Of a stretch of 64,000 bases of DNA, positions 48,493 through 58,392 are shown one piece after another (within the stretch, counting starts at the first letter, position 1; each line of letters begins with the position of its first letter). The notes beneath the pieces are model-generated. The model saw only the letters and a program-made list of their open reading frames with translations. It did no database searches and was not told the DNA's origin. The translations under genes and the position numbers were made by a program. The stretch is from Sphingobium sp. (GTDB lineage: Bacteria; Pseudomonadota; Alphaproteobacteria; Sphingomonadales; Sphingomonadaceae), in contig JAGRES010000013.1 in NCBI GenBank assembly GCA_020446425.1, forward strand, positions 1 to 64,000, read 5' to 3'.

Positions 48493-48504
48493 ATGGCTGG
48501 CTAT
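48493..48504 (-). repeat. Right copy of the 12-bp inverted repeat
   Basis: ATGGCTGGCTAT on the plus strand, the exact complement of 45986-45997. It lies between the cassette's first start codon and the SPOR gene. Confidence 0.55.
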
Positions 48505-48649
48505 CTTCACTGCCGCAAGACTATGAACCAAAACGGGTATAATTTTCTTACGGCAGCATGGCTGATACCATTGCTGAAGCATCAATGTGTCTGCTCAGTG
48601 CAAATGCGATTGGTCAGTATAATGCCGGAATTAAGCCATAAGCCGCCGC

Positions 48650-49381
48650 TCAATTCACGACGATGCAGTTTTCGCCCGCGACTTTCAGCTTGCCGCACAG
48701 GGTTGAGGCGTCCTTGCCCGCGCTTGCGCGCAGCCGATAGAATTTGCTGCCGCCCACGGTGACGGGCTGCACGCTGTGCGTCAGGCCAGCCAGATAATCG
48801 AAGCGCTTCGAGAAACGCTTCCACGCGTCCTGCGCGATGGCCTCGCTGCCATAGGCGCCGAGCTGGATCATCGGGCCGGTCAGCTTCGGCGCAGCTTCCG
48901 GAACCGGCGCGGGCGTAGCCGCAGGAGATGTGTTATCCGCCACCTTGGTCTTTACTTCCGAAGATGCCGCGGGCGCATTCGCCTTGTCGGCGGCATCCTT
49001 GCTGGCGCTGCCCGATATCACTGGCTTTTCCGGCAGACGGGACGGATCGATCTTGCCGTTGCGGTCTATGCCTTCACTTGCCGCATAGACGGCATCGCCC
49101 TCGCCATCGAACTTCTTGGCGTCGGCGTCTTCCGCAGGCACTTTATAGTCGCCTTCCGGCGCGGCGATCAGGGTGGCGTCTTCAGCAGGCGTCAGATAAT
49201 TGCGCACCATATAAACGGCGCCGACGATCAATCCCAGCAGCGCAAGCCCGCCGACAATGAAGCCCAGCAGACGGCCGAGAGATACGGAATCGTCATAATC
49301 ATCGTCGCCGGCAGGCTCCAGCCAGGGCAGGCGGTCTTCGTCGTCCAGATCGAGACTGCCGCTGCTGTAGTCGCTCATCAC
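48650..49381 (-). CDS. SPOR domain-containing envelope protein
   Basis: 243 residues. Acidic cytoplasmic start, one membrane helix (LLGFIVGGLALLGLIVGAVYMV, about 34-55), a low-complexity periplasmic linker, and a C-terminal SPOR domain (GPMIQLGAYGSEAIAQDAWKRF to GKLKVAGENCIVVN). SPOR domains recognise glycan strands lacking stem peptides at the septum. ATG overlaps the argS stop. In this lineage the gene usually leads into nagZ; that link is broken here by the accessory cassette. Confidence 0.88.
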   Translation of the reverse strand: MMSDYSSGSLDLDDEDRLPWLEPAGDDDYDDSVSLGRLLGFIVGGLALLGLIVGAVYMVRNYLTPAEDATLIAAPEGDYKVPAEDADAKKFDGEGDAVYAASEGIDRNGKIDPSRLPEKPVISGSASKDAADKANAPAASSEVKTKVADNTSPAATPAPVPEAAPKLTGPMIQLGAYGSEAIAQDAWKRFSKRFDYLAGLTHSVQPVTVGGSKFYRLRASAGKDASTLCGKLKVAGENCIVVN

Positions 49382-51105
49382 TGCATCTCCGAAAGGGCCT
49401 CTACCCCCATCAACATAAGTCCATTTCGGATTATCTGCCCTATTTGCCGCGCCAAGGAAAGCCTGACGGACGTGGTCTCAACATCATTAACCACGATTAT
49501 CCGTTTGGACGGATCGTCGTTACCCATGTTCCACCAGCTGTGGAACGCAGATGCCAAGTCATTCAAATAAAAGGAAATTCTATGCGGCTCACGGTTGTGC
49601 GCTGCACCATCGACAATACGGGGGAACTGGGCCGCCAATTTAATGAGATTCAGCTCTTCTGTGCCAAGCCGGGACAGGTCCGGTTCCGGCAGGTCGATTC
49701 CCGCCTCTGCAACCCGCCTGCCGAGCGAGGAAATGCGCGCATGGGCATAGTTCACATAGAAAACCGGGTTGTCTTTCGACGCCTCCACCACCTTGGCGAA
49801 ATCGAAGTCCATCTGCGCATCGGCCTTGCGGGTGAGCATCGTGAAGCGCACGACATCCTTGCCGACTTCGCGCACGACATCGGCGAGTGTGACGAAATTG
49901 CCCGCGCGTTTGGACATCTTTACCGGCTCGCCATCACGCAGCAGCCGCACCATCTGCACCAGCTTGACATCGAAGCGCGCCTTGCCTTCGGTCAGCGCCG
50001 CAACAGCCGCCTGAATGCGCTTCACCGTACCCGCATGGTCGGCGCCCCAGATGTCGATGAGCTGGTCGGCCGCCTGCGCCTTCTGGTAATGATAGGCCAT
50101 GTCCGCGCCGAAATAGGTCCAGCTGCCGTTCGACTTCTTGATCGGGCGGTCCTGATCGTCGCCATAGTTGGTGGAACGGAACAGCGGCAACTCGACCGGC
50201 TCCCAATCCTCCGGCATTTCGCCCTTGGGCGCTTCGAGCATGCCATCATAGACGAGGTCGTGTTCGCGCAGCCATTTCTCGGCGGCATCGGGCTTTCCCG
50301 CCGCCTGCAACTCGGCCTCGGACGCGAACACATCATGATGGATACCAAGCAGCGCGAGGTCATCGCGGATCATGTCCATCATGTCGGCCACGGCGGTCTT
50401 GCGGAACAGAACCAGCCATTCGCTTTCCGGCGCGTCTACGAATTTGCTGCCATAATGGGTGGCGAGCTTGTGCCCGACCGGCACCAGATATGCGCCGGGA
50501 TACAGGCCTTCGGGTATTTCGCCGATATCCTCGCCCAGCGCCTCGCGGTAGCGCAGATGCACCGAACGCGCGAGCACATCGACCTGCCCGCCCGCATCGT
50601 TGATATAATATTCGCGGATCACCTTGTGCCCGGCATATTCGAGCAGGGTCGCCAGTGCATCGCCGACCACCGCACCCCGGCAATGGCCCATATGCATCGG
50701 CCCCGTTGGATTGGCCGAGACATATTCGACATTGACGGTAACGCCCTTGCCTGCGTCAGACCGGCCATAGTCAGAGCCCAGTCGCTCTATCTCGCGCAAT
50801 TCCTCAGCCCATGTCTCGGGCGTGAGCGTCATATTGATGAAGCCCGGCCCCGCGATGGAAACCGAAGCGACCTCATCAAGGGCTTCCAGCCGCGCCGCGA
50901 TCTTTTCCGCCAGCGCGCGCGGGTTGGTTCCCGCCGGCTTTGCCAGCACCATCGCCGCGTTGGTGGCAAGGTCGCCATGCGAGAGGTCGCGCGGCGGCTC
51001 GACCGTTACCGGCTTGCGATTGAGGCCAGCGGGCAATTCCCCCGCTTCTTCCATTGCATCCAATATGTCCGCCATATGTGCGGCGAAACGAACAAATAGT
51101 GTCAC
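49378..51105 (-). CDS. argS: Arginyl-tRNA synthetase
   Basis: 575-residue class Ia synthetase. The HIGH motif appears as [19 protein letters not shown] and the KMSKS motif as [12 protein letters not shown]; the additional Arg-specific N-terminal domain (Add1) covers residues 1-110 and the anticodon-binding C-terminus ends [16 protein letters not shown]-like [18 protein letters not shown]. The start is GTG 51105; an ATG at residue 11 is possible. Leads the argS-SPOR operon. Confidence 0.96.
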   Translation of the reverse strand: MTLFVRFAAHMADILDAMEEAGELPAGLNRKPVTVEPPRDLSHGDLATNAAMVLAKPAGTNPRALAEKIAARLEALDEVASVSIAGPGFINMTLTPETWAEELREIERLGSDYGRSDAGKGVTVNVEYVSANPTGPMHMGHCRGAVVGDALATLLEYAGHKVIREYYINDAGGQVDVLARSVHLRYREALGEDIGEIPEGLYPGAYLVPVGHKLATHYGSKFVDAPESEWLVLFRKTAVADMMDMIRDDLALLGIHHDVFASEAELQAAGKPDAAEKWLREHDLVYDGMLEAPKGEMPEDWEPVELPLFRSTNYGDDQDRPIKKSNGSWTYFGADMAYHYQKAQAADQLIDIWGADHAGTVKRIQAAVAALTEGKARFDVKLVQMVRLLRDGEPVKMSKRAGNFVTLADVVREVGKDVVRFTMLTRKADAQMDFDFAKVVEASKDNPVFYVNYAHARISSLGRRVAEAGIDLPEPDLSRLGTEELNLIKLAAQFPRIVDGAAHNREPHRISFYLNDLASAFHSWWNMGNDDPSKRIIVVNDVETTSVRLSLARQIGQIIRNGLMLMGVEALSEMQ

Positions 51106-51163
51106 TGGGTCATCCCGTTATCTGCCCTCGGCGCGCCGTAAGAGCAGATCGCCGAGGAATATA

Positions 51164-51820
51164 TTACCGTGTCGCGTTATATTTGAACTGGTCCGGCGTC
51201 AGGTTGAAGCCAACCAGCAGCTCAAAGCTGGTTCGTTGCAGGGCCGCTTTCACCTCGGGCAAGGCGAAGGGGTCGATCGCCGCATCGGCGTCGCCCGATT
51301 TGCGCTTTTGCGTAATCTTCGCCTGAACGTCGGCCGGCAGGGTGGCCGCTCCGCGATCGACATAGGAGGCCGCCTTTGCGGATGCGCTGGCGCGATATTC
51401 ACCCGGAGCGAAAGAAAGCTGCACCTGCCCGACGCGCTTGGCGATGACGGCGTTACCGCCACGCACGACTGTCGAGAAATAAGGCAGCGTCACTTCGCGC
51501 GGCCCGCTGGCGTCGCGCCGGGTCGCGTGTACGTCGAACGTCGCTTCGGTATAGAACTGGTCGGCGCTTTCCGAGCAGGTGGAGCGCATATCGGTGATTT
51601 CGGCCACCACGTCGATAGCGGCCGCCGCTGTGCTGCCTGCCGGATTGAACAGGGTGATATCGCCAGTTTGCGCCGGGATCGCCGCCACGGGGCAGGCGCT
51701 GCGCACAGCAACGATTCCGCCCGTCGCATCAATCTCGCCCTTGCGGGAACATCCGGCCAGCGCCAGCACCGCCAGCGCGGCTATGGAAAGTTTCATGGTC
51801 GAAGAACGGGCTATGGTCAC
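51164..51820 (-). CDS. Putative lipoprotein, unknown function
   Basis: 218 residues. [18 protein letters not shown] forms a lipoprotein signal with lipobox LAGC. The mature part has alternating hydrophobic strands and no enzymatic motif; [18 protein letters not shown] near the C-terminus is charged. I place the start at GTG 51820, 7 nt after AAAGG; ATG 51796 would begin directly at the signal peptide. Transcribed away from ispH across 135 bp. Probably a conserved sphingomonad envelope lipoprotein, but I recognise no family. Confidence 0.7.
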   Translation of the reverse strand: MTIARSSTMKLSIAALAVLALAGCSRKGEIDATGGIVAVRSACPVAAIPAQTGDITLFNPAGSTAAAAIDVVAEITDMRSTCSESADQFYTEATFDVHATRRDASGPREVTLPYFSTVVRGGNAVIAKRVGQVQLSFAPGEYRASASAKAASYVDRGAATLPADVQAKITQKRKSGDADAAIDPFALPEVKAALQRTSFELLVGFNLTPDQFKYNATR

Positions 51821-51955
51821 GGGCTTACCTTTGAGATGTGGTCGGGCCTCATTATCCATCCCGGCAGGCGGGTGCAACATAAAGAGCAGAAACAGGCTCT
51901 GCACCGCTACTCCACCCCTAGCAATGCGCCACAATCCTGCCTAAAGGCCAGAGTC

Positions 51956-52915
51956 ATGAGCGAACAGGAAACCGCCCTGCCCCGGCTTGAGCTGCTGATT
52001 GCCGCGCCACGCGGCTTTTGCGCGGGCGTGGACCGCGCCATCGTCATCGTCGAGCGCGCGCTGCGCAAATATGGTGCGCCGGTCTATGTGCGCCATGAAA
52101 TCGTCCATAACAAATATGTAGTCGACGACCTCCGCGCCAAGGGTGCGATCTTCGTCGAGGAACTGGACGCCGTACCCGATGGTGTGCCTGTCGTGTTTTC
52201 CGCCCATGGTGTGCCGAAGGCCGTGCCCGCCAAGGCCGAAGCGCGCGGACTGGACTATGTCGACGCTACCTGCCCGCTGGTTTCCAAGGTCCACAGGCAG
52301 GCCGAGCGTCAGGTCGAGGCAGGCCGGCATATCCTCTTCATCGGCCACAAGGGTCACCCCGAAGTCGTTGGCACTTTCGGACAGGTACCCGAAGGCGAGA
52401 TGAGCCTTATCGAAACCGAGGAAGATGCGCGGACCATCACTCCTGCAGACCCGGGCAATCTCGCCTATCTAACGCAGACCACTCTCTCCGTTGACGACAC
52501 GGCAGCCATTATCGCGATTCTGGAGGAACGCTTTCCCGCAATCGTCGCGCCAAAGGGCGAGGATATCTGCTACGCAACCTCCAACCGTCAGGCGGCGGTG
52601 AAGGCCATGGCCAAGGATTGCGACGCCGTGATCGTCATAGGCGCGCCCAACAGCTCCAACTCCATGCGGCTCGTCGAGTGTGCGGAGCGCGAAGGCACAA
52701 AGGCGATGCTGATACAGCGCGGCGGCGATATCGACTTCGGCTGGCTCGAAGAGGTGAAGACACTTGGACTGACCGCTGGCGCTTCCGCCCCCGAAGTGCT
52801 GGTACGCGAGGTTGTAGACGCGCTATCCGAACGCTTTACCGTGCAAGAGCGCGAGGTCGAAACCGCGCGGGAGAATATATCGTTCAAGCTGCCGCGCGGG
52901 CTGGAGGCCGCCTGA
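51956..52915 (+). CDS. ispH: 4-hydroxy-3-methylbut-2-enyl diphosphate reductase
   Basis: 319 residues. Last step of the MEP pathway, making IPP and DMAPP with a [4Fe-4S] cluster. The three cluster cysteines lie in [24 protein letters not shown] and [22 protein letters not shown] and [14 protein letters not shown] are further signatures. ATG 51956 matches the family start; the same frame stays open far upstream over argS antisense, but that is not coding. Followed by thrB after 3 bp. Confidence 0.97.
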   Translation: MSEQETALPRLELLIAAPRGFCAGVDRAIVIVERALRKYGAPVYVRHEIVHNKYVVDDLRAKGAIFVEELDAVPDGVPVVFSAHGVPKAVPAKAEARGLDYVDATCPLVSKVHRQAERQVEAGRHILFIGHKGHPEVVGTFGQVPEGEMSLIETEEDARTITPADPGNLAYLTQTTLSVDDTAAIIAILEERFPAIVAPKGEDICYATSNRQAAVKAMAKDCDAVIVIGAPNSSNSMRLVECAEREGTKAMLIQRGGDIDFGWLEEVKTLGLTAGASAPEVLVREVVDALSERFTVQEREVETARENISFKLPRGLEAA

Positions 52916-52918
52916 ACA

Positions 52919-53896
52919 ATGGCGGTGTACACACATGTCCCCGCCGAAGAAATGGCGGAGTTTCTGAAGCGCTATGACACCGGCCATCTCGTCTCCGCCA
53001 AGGGCATTGCCGAGGGCGTGGAGAACAGCAATTATCTTGTCGAGACGCAGCGTGAGGATGGAACAAGCGAGCGCTTCATCCTGACCCTTTATGAGAAACG
53101 CGTCGATGAGGCCGACCTACCCTTCTTCATGGATTTTCTCGATCATCTGCATGCGCGCGGATGCAAGGTGCCGCGCTTCATATCGGACCTGGAGGGCCGC
53201 AAGTTGCAGCAGCTCTCCGGCCGGCCTGCTTGCCTCATCGAGTTTCTCTCCGGCATATCGGTGACGGAACCCACCCCTGCCCAGTCCGAAGCGGCTGGCC
53301 GCGCGCTGGGCGAATTGCACATGGCGGCACAAGGTTTCACCCAAGTGCGGCGTAATGCGCTGGACAAGGCGGGGTGGCACGACCTGGCCGATAAATGCGG
53401 CGATCATCTGGATGATATCGCTCCCGGCCTGTCACAGCGCATAGAAGCAGAGTTATCGTTTCTTGATGCCAACTGGCCAGCCGACCCTCCAAGCGGCGTC
53501 ATCCATGCCGACCTGTTCCCGGACAATGTGCTGATGAACGGCGACGAGGTCACCGGCCTCATCGACTTTTATTTCAGCTGCACCGACATCACCGCCTATG
53601 ACCTTGCGATAACGCACGGCGCCTGGTGCTTTTCGTCTGACGGCGCGACCTATCATGCCGACCGTGGCACGGCGATGATCCGCGGTTACGAGGCCGCGCA
53701 CGGCATGAGCGATGCCGAACATGCCGCTTTCCCCATATTATGCCGGGGCGCGGCGCTGCGTTTTCTGCTCACTCGTGCTTATGACTGGATCTATACGCCC
53801 GCCGATGCGCTCGTGACGCGCAAGGACCCGCTCGCCTATCTGCGCCGTCTCGATTTCTATGCCAGCGCCTCACCCCAGGACTTGCTTGGCGCATGA
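52919..53896 (+). CDS. thrB: Homoserine kinase (ThrB2, APH-fold)
   Basis: 325 residues. The protein is of the aminoglycoside-phosphotransferase-like homoserine kinase type, not the GHMP type. [22 protein letters not shown], then [16 protein letters not shown], the catalytic loop [13 protein letters not shown] and the metal-binding [11 protein letters not shown] are diagnostic. It phosphorylates homoserine in threonine synthesis. ispH, thrB and rnhA are tightly packed (3 bp, then a 4-base overlap), a common arrangement in sphingomonads. Confidence 0.95.
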   Translation: MAVYTHVPAEEMAEFLKRYDTGHLVSAKGIAEGVENSNYLVETQREDGTSERFILTLYEKRVDEADLPFFMDFLDHLHARGCKVPRFISDLEGRKLQQLSGRPACLIEFLSGISVTEPTPAQSEAAGRALGELHMAAQGFTQVRRNALDKAGWHDLADKCGDHLDDIAPGLSQRIEAELSFLDANWPADPPSGVIHADLFPDNVLMNGDEVTGLIDFYFSCTDITAYDLAITHGAWCFSSDGATYHADRGTAMIRGYEAAHGMSDAEHAAFPILCRGAALRFLLTRAYDWIYTPADALVTRKDPLAYLRRLDFYASASPQDLLGA

Positions 53897-54339
53897 GCAC
53901 CCTGACCCGCGTGGAAATTTTCACCGATGGCGCCTGCAAGGGCAATCCCGGCCCGGGCGGCTGGGGCGCGGTAATCCGTTCCGGCAAACATGAGAAGGAA
54001 TTATCCGGCGGCGAGGCGGAGACCACCAACAACCGCATGGAAATGATGGCCGCGATAGAGGCGCTCAATACGCTCAAGCGCCCCTGCCATGTGATTTTGA
54101 CCACCGACAGCAGCTATGTGCGCGACGGCATTACAAAATGGGTGCATGGCTGGCAGAAAAATGGCTGGAAGACGGCGGACAAGAAACCGGTCAAGAATGT
54201 CGAGTTGTGGCAATCGCTGCTCGAAGCGGCAAGCCGCCACAGCGTCGAATGGCATTGGGTGAAGGGGCATGCGGGCCACCCGGAAAATGAGCGCGCCGAT
54301 GCTCTGGCTTCAGCTGCAGCGCTGACCCAAACCGGCTGA
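53893..54339 (+). CDS. rnhA: Ribonuclease HI
   Basis: 148 residues. Degrades RNA in RNA-DNA hybrids. The catalytic D-E-D-D set is present: [42 protein letters not shown], and [14 protein letters not shown] with the final aspartate. [19 protein letters not shown] is the basic handle region of type 1 RNase H. ATG overlaps the thrB stop. Confidence 0.97.
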   Translation: MSTLTRVEIFTDGACKGNPGPGGWGAVIRSGKHEKELSGGEAETTNNRMEMMAAIEALNTLKRPCHVILTTDSSYVRDGITKWVHGWQKNGWKTADKKPVKNVELWQSLLEAASRHSVEWHWVKGHAGHPENERADALASAAALTQTG

Positions 54340-54457
54340 TCGGCCACTCTCTACAAGCCGTTCATCACAGCTTCATCCTGCCATGCCAATTGCGGTTGCA
54401 GTCGGATGGCGCATTGCTATGCTCGCCCTCAAATCACAATATCGCAGGATGGGACTC

Positions 54458-57367
54458 ATGCCCCAATATTCGCTCCGCTCCTTATTTACACGTACCGCAC
54501 TAGCTATCGCTCTGGCGACTGTTCCGGTGGTCGCGGCGCCATCGTTCATTCCCACAGCCCAGGCACAGGTTGCCGCCTCCACGCTGATCGACAAGGTCGA
54601 TATTCCCTATTCCGAATTCACGCTGAAAAACGGCCTGCGCGTCATTGTCCACACCGACCGCAAGGCCCCCATTGTCGCGGTATCGGTATGGTATAATGTC
54701 GGCTCCAAGCACGAACCCGAGGGCAAGACAGGTTTCGCTCATCTGTTCGAGCACCTGATGTTCAACGGCTCGGAGAACGCACCAAACGATTATTTCGGGC
54801 CGCTGCAACAGGTTGGCGCGACCGATTTCAATGGAACCACCTGGTTCGACCGCACCAACTATTTCCAGACAGTGCCGACCAGCGCACTGGAAACCGTCCT
54901 GTTTCTCGAAAGCGACCGCATGGGTCACCTGCTCGGTGCAGTGACGCAGGAGAAGCTCGATAACCAGCGCAGCGTCGTGCAGAACGAAAAGCGGCAGGGC
55001 GACAACCAGCCCTATGGCCTGGTCGATTACAAGCAGTTGGAAGCTCTGCTGCCCGCCGATCACCCCTATGGCCATCCGACCATCGGCTCCATGGCCGATC
55101 TCGACAGCGCCACGCTGGATGACGTGAAAGGCTGGTTCACCGATCATTACGGTCCGAACAATGCGATCCTTGTGCTGGCTGGCGACATCGACACCAAGGC
55201 AGCCAAGAAGCTCGTTACCAAATATTTCGGCGACATCCCTCGTGGCAAGGCCGTGGAACCCGTGCAGGCAGATATCCCGACGCTCGATGCGCGCAAGGAT
55301 ATCGTGATGAAGGACAATGTGGCCACCACGCGCCTGTACCGCTGGTGGACCGCACCGGGCCTCAATGACGCCGACACCGCGCCGCTCATCGTCGGTGCTC
55401 ATGTGCTGGGTGGCCTTGCATCGTCACGCCTAGACAATATGCTGGTCAAGGACGAGCAACTGGCCGTGCGGGTGACCGCCAGCCTTCAGGATTTCGCGCA
55501 GCTCAGCTTTTTCGAGGTCACGGCGGACGTGAAACCGGGTGTCGATCCCGCCACAGTGTCAAAGCGCCTCGATGAAATACTGGAGAACTATATCGCCAAG
55601 GGCCCGACTGCCGACGAGGTCCAGCGTGTCGCCATGTCGGACGTTTCCGGCCGCATCGGCGGCATGGAGCAGGTCGGCGGATTTTCCGGCAAGGCTAAGG
55701 TTCTGGCGGAAAGCGCGCTCTATTCCGGCACGCCTGACGCGTACAAGAAGCAGATGGCCGCTCTCGCCAACACTACGCCCGACAGCGTGCGTGCCGCCAT
55801 GCAGAAATGGTTGAACCGCCCGGTGGTCGCACTTTCCGTCATGCCCGGAGAGCGGGACGCCTATCAGGAAGCAGGAAGCAAGACAGGCGCAGCCATGGAA
55901 CCTTCAGGCATCCTATCCAGTCCGGCCCGCTATCTCGACGATGGCGAGCAACCCGCCCTTGCGCCCGAAGCCGCAGTCGATCGCAGCAAGCTGCCCGACG
56001 TCGGCACGATACCCAATGTCGACTTTCCCGCCGTCGAAACGACAAGCTTGTCGAACGGCATCAAGCTACATTTCGCGCGGCGCGGCACTGTGCCGACATT
56101 GCGCATGACGATGACCTTCGATGCGGGCGCCGCAGCCGACCCCAAGGATGCGCAAGGCACGCAGGCGCTGATGCTCGCAATGCTGAAAGAGGGCACCAAG
56201 ACACGCAGTAGCATCGAGATTGCAGAGGAGCAGGAACGTCTGGGCGCCGCCATAAGTGTTGGCGCGACGCTCGACCGCACAGCGGTATCGCTTTATGCGC
56301 TGACGCCCAATCTAGGGCCGTCGCTAGATCTGCTGGCAGACATTGTCCTGCACCCGTCCTTCGACGCCAAGGAGCTGGAGCGAGTGCGCGCAGGACAGCT
56401 AGCGCAGATCGCACAGGAGCAGACGGTACCCAAGGCGATGGCGCGTGCCGCCTTTTTCCCGGCCATTTACGGCAAGGGTCATCCCTATGCCAATTTCGGT
56501 AGCGGCACGGGCGATCCCGATGTGGTGAGCAAGCTCAACAGTCAGGATCTGGCATCCTTTCACCGCAAGTGGATACGGGCCGACACTGCAGAAATCTTTG
56601 CAGTCGGCGACACCACGATCGAAGAACTGAAAAAGGAGCTGGAAGCCCGCTTCGCTGCATGGCCGATGACCCGCGACATGCCGGGCAAGAAGAATTTTGC
56701 CGTAACGATACCCGCGCCGTCGCCGCGCATCATCCTTGTCGACAGGCCGCAATCGCCGCAGTCCTATATCTATGCTGGCGAGGTACTGAACGGCAAAGGT
56801 GGTGACGACATGGTCGACCTGATATCCGCCAACGATATATTGGGCGGTAACTTCCTGTCCCGCATCAACATGGACCTGCGCGAAACCAAGGGCTGGTCCT
56901 ATGGTGTCGGTTCTGTCGTCGACCGCAACGAGGAAAATGTCGCCTATATCGTCGTCGCGCCGGTTCAAGCCGACAAGACGGGCGAGAGCATCAAGGCGTT
57001 GCAGGAACAGATGGCCGCTTTCCTTACCGACAAGGGCGTAACGCCGGAAGAGCTGGAGCGCATGAGGAATGGTAGCATCCGCGAACTGCCGGGCAGTTTC
57101 GAGACATCGGCGGCTGTCCTTGCAGAGATGCAGCGCGATGCGCTGTTTGGCCGGCCTTTCGACTATGTCGAAGGCCTCGCCGATAAATATCGGGCGCAAA
57201 CCGGTGAAGCGCTGGATTCTGCCGCGCGTCAAATGATTGACCCGGCAAAATTCACCTGGGTCGTGGTTGGCGACAAGTCTGCGGTACTGCCGCAATTGGA
57301 AGGGCTCGGCCTGCCGGTCGAAACCGTGGAAAACAAGGATGCTGCGGCATCGGATAAGGGAGAATGA
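54458..57367 (+). CDS. M16-family zinc metallopeptidase, two-domain, exported
   Basis: 969 residues. A signal peptide (RTALAIALATVPVVAAPSFIPTAQAQ) is followed by two M16 halves. The first has the inverted zinc motif HLFEH (95-99) and downstream glutamates in the EKRQGDNQPYG region; the second half, from about residue 540, has the fold but no HxxEH, the usual arrangement in two-domain M16 proteases. Probably periplasmic, degrading peptides or unfolded proteins. ATG 54458 is chosen for its fit to the signal peptide and the AGGATGGG upstream; earlier in-frame ATGs at 54383, 54422 and 54449 would add residues before the signal. Confidence 0.88.
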   Translation: MPQYSLRSLFTRTALAIALATVPVVAAPSFIPTAQAQVAASTLIDKVDIPYSEFTLKNGLRVIVHTDRKAPIVAVSVWYNVGSKHEPEGKTGFAHLFEHLMFNGSENAPNDYFGPLQQVGATDFNGTTWFDRTNYFQTVPTSALETVLFLESDRMGHLLGAVTQEKLDNQRSVVQNEKRQGDNQPYGLVDYKQLEALLPADHPYGHPTIGSMADLDSATLDDVKGWFTDHYGPNNAILVLAGDIDTKAAKKLVTKYFGDIPRGKAVEPVQADIPTLDARKDIVMKDNVATTRLYRWWTAPGLNDADTAPLIVGAHVLGGLASSRLDNMLVKDEQLAVRVTASLQDFAQLSFFEVTADVKPGVDPATVSKRLDEILENYIAKGPTADEVQRVAMSDVSGRIGGMEQVGGFSGKAKVLAESALYSGTPDAYKKQMAALANTTPDSVRAAMQKWLNRPVVALSVMPGERDAYQEAGSKTGAAMEPSGILSSPARYLDDGEQPALAPEAAVDRSKLPDVGTIPNVDFPAVETTSLSNGIKLHFARRGTVPTLRMTMTFDAGAAADPKDAQGTQALMLAMLKEGTKTRSSIEIAEEQERLGAAISVGATLDRTAVSLYALTPNLGPSLDLLADIVLHPSFDAKELERVRAGQLAQIAQEQTVPKAMARAAFFPAIYGKGHPYANFGSGTGDPDVVSKLNSQDLASFHRKWIRADTAEIFAVGDTTIEELKKELEARFAAWPMTRDMPGKKNFAVTIPAPSPRIILVDRPQSPQSYIYAGEVLNGKGGDDMVDLISANDILGGNFLSRINMDLRETKGWSYGVGSVVDRNEENVAYIVVAPVQADKTGESIKALQEQMAAFLTDKGVTPEELERMRNGSIRELPGSFETSAAVLAEMQRDALFGRPFDYVEGLADKYRAQTGEALDSAARQMIDPAKFTWVVVGDKSAVLPQLEGLGLPVETVENKDAAASDKGE

Positions 57368-57370
57368 AAT

Positions 57371-57673
57371 ATGGCTAAGGTCGACGGCGCGTATGATTGC
57401 ATCACCAAAACCCCGATGGGAGATCAGGCCAGCGTCTTTACGGTGGTGAGCAATGGCGACACCTTCCACGGCACCAACGCAGGCCCGCTGGGATCGCTGG
57501 ACGTCAAGGAGGGCAAGGTTGACGGCGACATGCTGACCTGGCGGATGGATATGGTCATTCCCATGCCGATGACGCTGGAATGTGAGGCCATCATCAACGG
57601 CGATACGCTTACCGGAACGATACAGGCCGGCGCATTCGGGGCCATGGCGATGAGCGGCACGCGCCGCAAATAA
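57371..57673 (+). CDS. Small beta-rich protein, unknown function
   Basis: 100 residues, no signal peptide. Short alternating strands (VFTVVSNGDTFHGTNAGPLGSLDVKEGKVDGDMLTWRM, then LECEAIINGDTLTGTIQAG) suggest a small beta barrel or sandwich. GGAG precedes the ATG by 8 nt and the gene begins 3 bp after the M16 gene, so the two are likely co-expressed. I recall similar small proteins near oxidoreductase genes in sphingomonads, but function is not known. Confidence 0.7.
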   Translation: MAKVDGAYDCITKTPMGDQASVFTVVSNGDTFHGTNAGPLGSLDVKEGKVDGDMLTWRMDMVIPMPMTLECEAIINGDTLTGTIQAGAFGAMAMSGTRRK

Positions 57674-57704
57674 CGGCACGCTGCCAGGCGAAGGAGAGCA
57701 GACC

Positions 57705-58232
57705 ATGGATTATGGCCGGAACGAGAAATATAATGGAGTCGCGCGCCTGCTGCATTGGGTGATCGCCTTGGCGATTATCGCGGAAGTCGCCATGGGTCTC
57801 GGCCATGAGGCATGGAAGGACAGCTTTGCGGTCATGCCTATTCACAAGGCGACCGGCATCACTATCCTCGCGCTCAGCCTGTTCCGCCTATATTGGCGGC
57901 TAAGCCATAAGCCTCCGCCATTGCCCTCTACCGTACCGGGATGGCAGGCGGCATCGGCGGCGGCGGTTCACTGGCTGTTCTATTTCCTGATGATCGCCGT
58001 GCCAGTGACGGGATGGCTCCTGGCGTCGTCAGGTAAATCGCCGATCCAATGGTTCGGATTGTTCGATATTCCCAAATGGCCGGTAGAAAAAGGCAGCGCC
58101 TTGGCTGAAACCGCGCATGAGGGCCATGAAATCATGGGTAAATTATTCATCCCCCTGATCATGCTTCATATTGGCGCCGCTCTATATCATGGTTTGTCAC
58201 GAAAGGACGGTGTCTTGCGGCGGATGCTTTGA
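57705..58232 (+). CDS. Cytochrome b561
   Basis: 175-residue di-heme membrane protein with four helices. Heme-ligand histidines are placed as expected: VARLLHWVIALAI in helix 1, MPIHKATGI, AAVHWLFYFLMIAVPVTGW, and LIMLHIGAALYHG near the end. It likely passes electrons between quinol and a periplasmic acceptor. A strong AAGGAG lies about 10 nt before the ATG. Confidence 0.92.
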   Translation: MDYGRNEKYNGVARLLHWVIALAIIAEVAMGLGHEAWKDSFAVMPIHKATGITILALSLFRLYWRLSHKPPPLPSTVPGWQAASAAAVHWLFYFLMIAVPVTGWLLASSGKSPIQWFGLFDIPKWPVEKGSALAETAHEGHEIMGKLFIPLIMLHIGAALYHGLSRKDGVLRRML

Positions 58233-58290
58233 CGCATTTTACAATTTGAACCGCTCAAGACAGAGATTGACGAGTATTAGTCCAAAGTGG

Positions 58291-58306
58291 TGTAAATATA
58301 TGTAAA
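58291..58306 (+). promoter_or_regulatory. TGTAAA direct repeat upstream of the response regulator
   Basis: TGTAAA occurs at 58291 and 58301, exactly one helical turn apart, in an AT-rich stretch about 90 bp before the regulator's ATG. An inverted copy (TTTACA) is at 58238-58243. OmpR-family regulators usually bind direct repeats with 10-11 bp spacing, so this may be an autoregulatory site. Confidence 0.4.
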
Positions 58307-58392
58307 ATCCAGATGAACGCGCATGACATGGATAGAATAGCCGCATACACCCGTGCACATGGGCTATGTGGGTATTTTCCGGAAAGAGGGAC

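Noticed and set aside
48475-48762. 95-codon plus-strand ORF at the right border of the accessory cassette
   Set aside because: Overlaps the C-terminal end of the SPOR gene antisense and lacks a ribosome-binding site.
49444-51099. 551-codon open frame antisense to argS
   Set aside because: A long open frame forced by GC-rich codon bias. The minus-strand ArgS has all family motifs; the antisense product has none.
50822-51955. Upstream extension of the ispH frame
   Set aside because: Runs antisense to argS and the lipoprotein; IspH homologues begin near ATG 51956.
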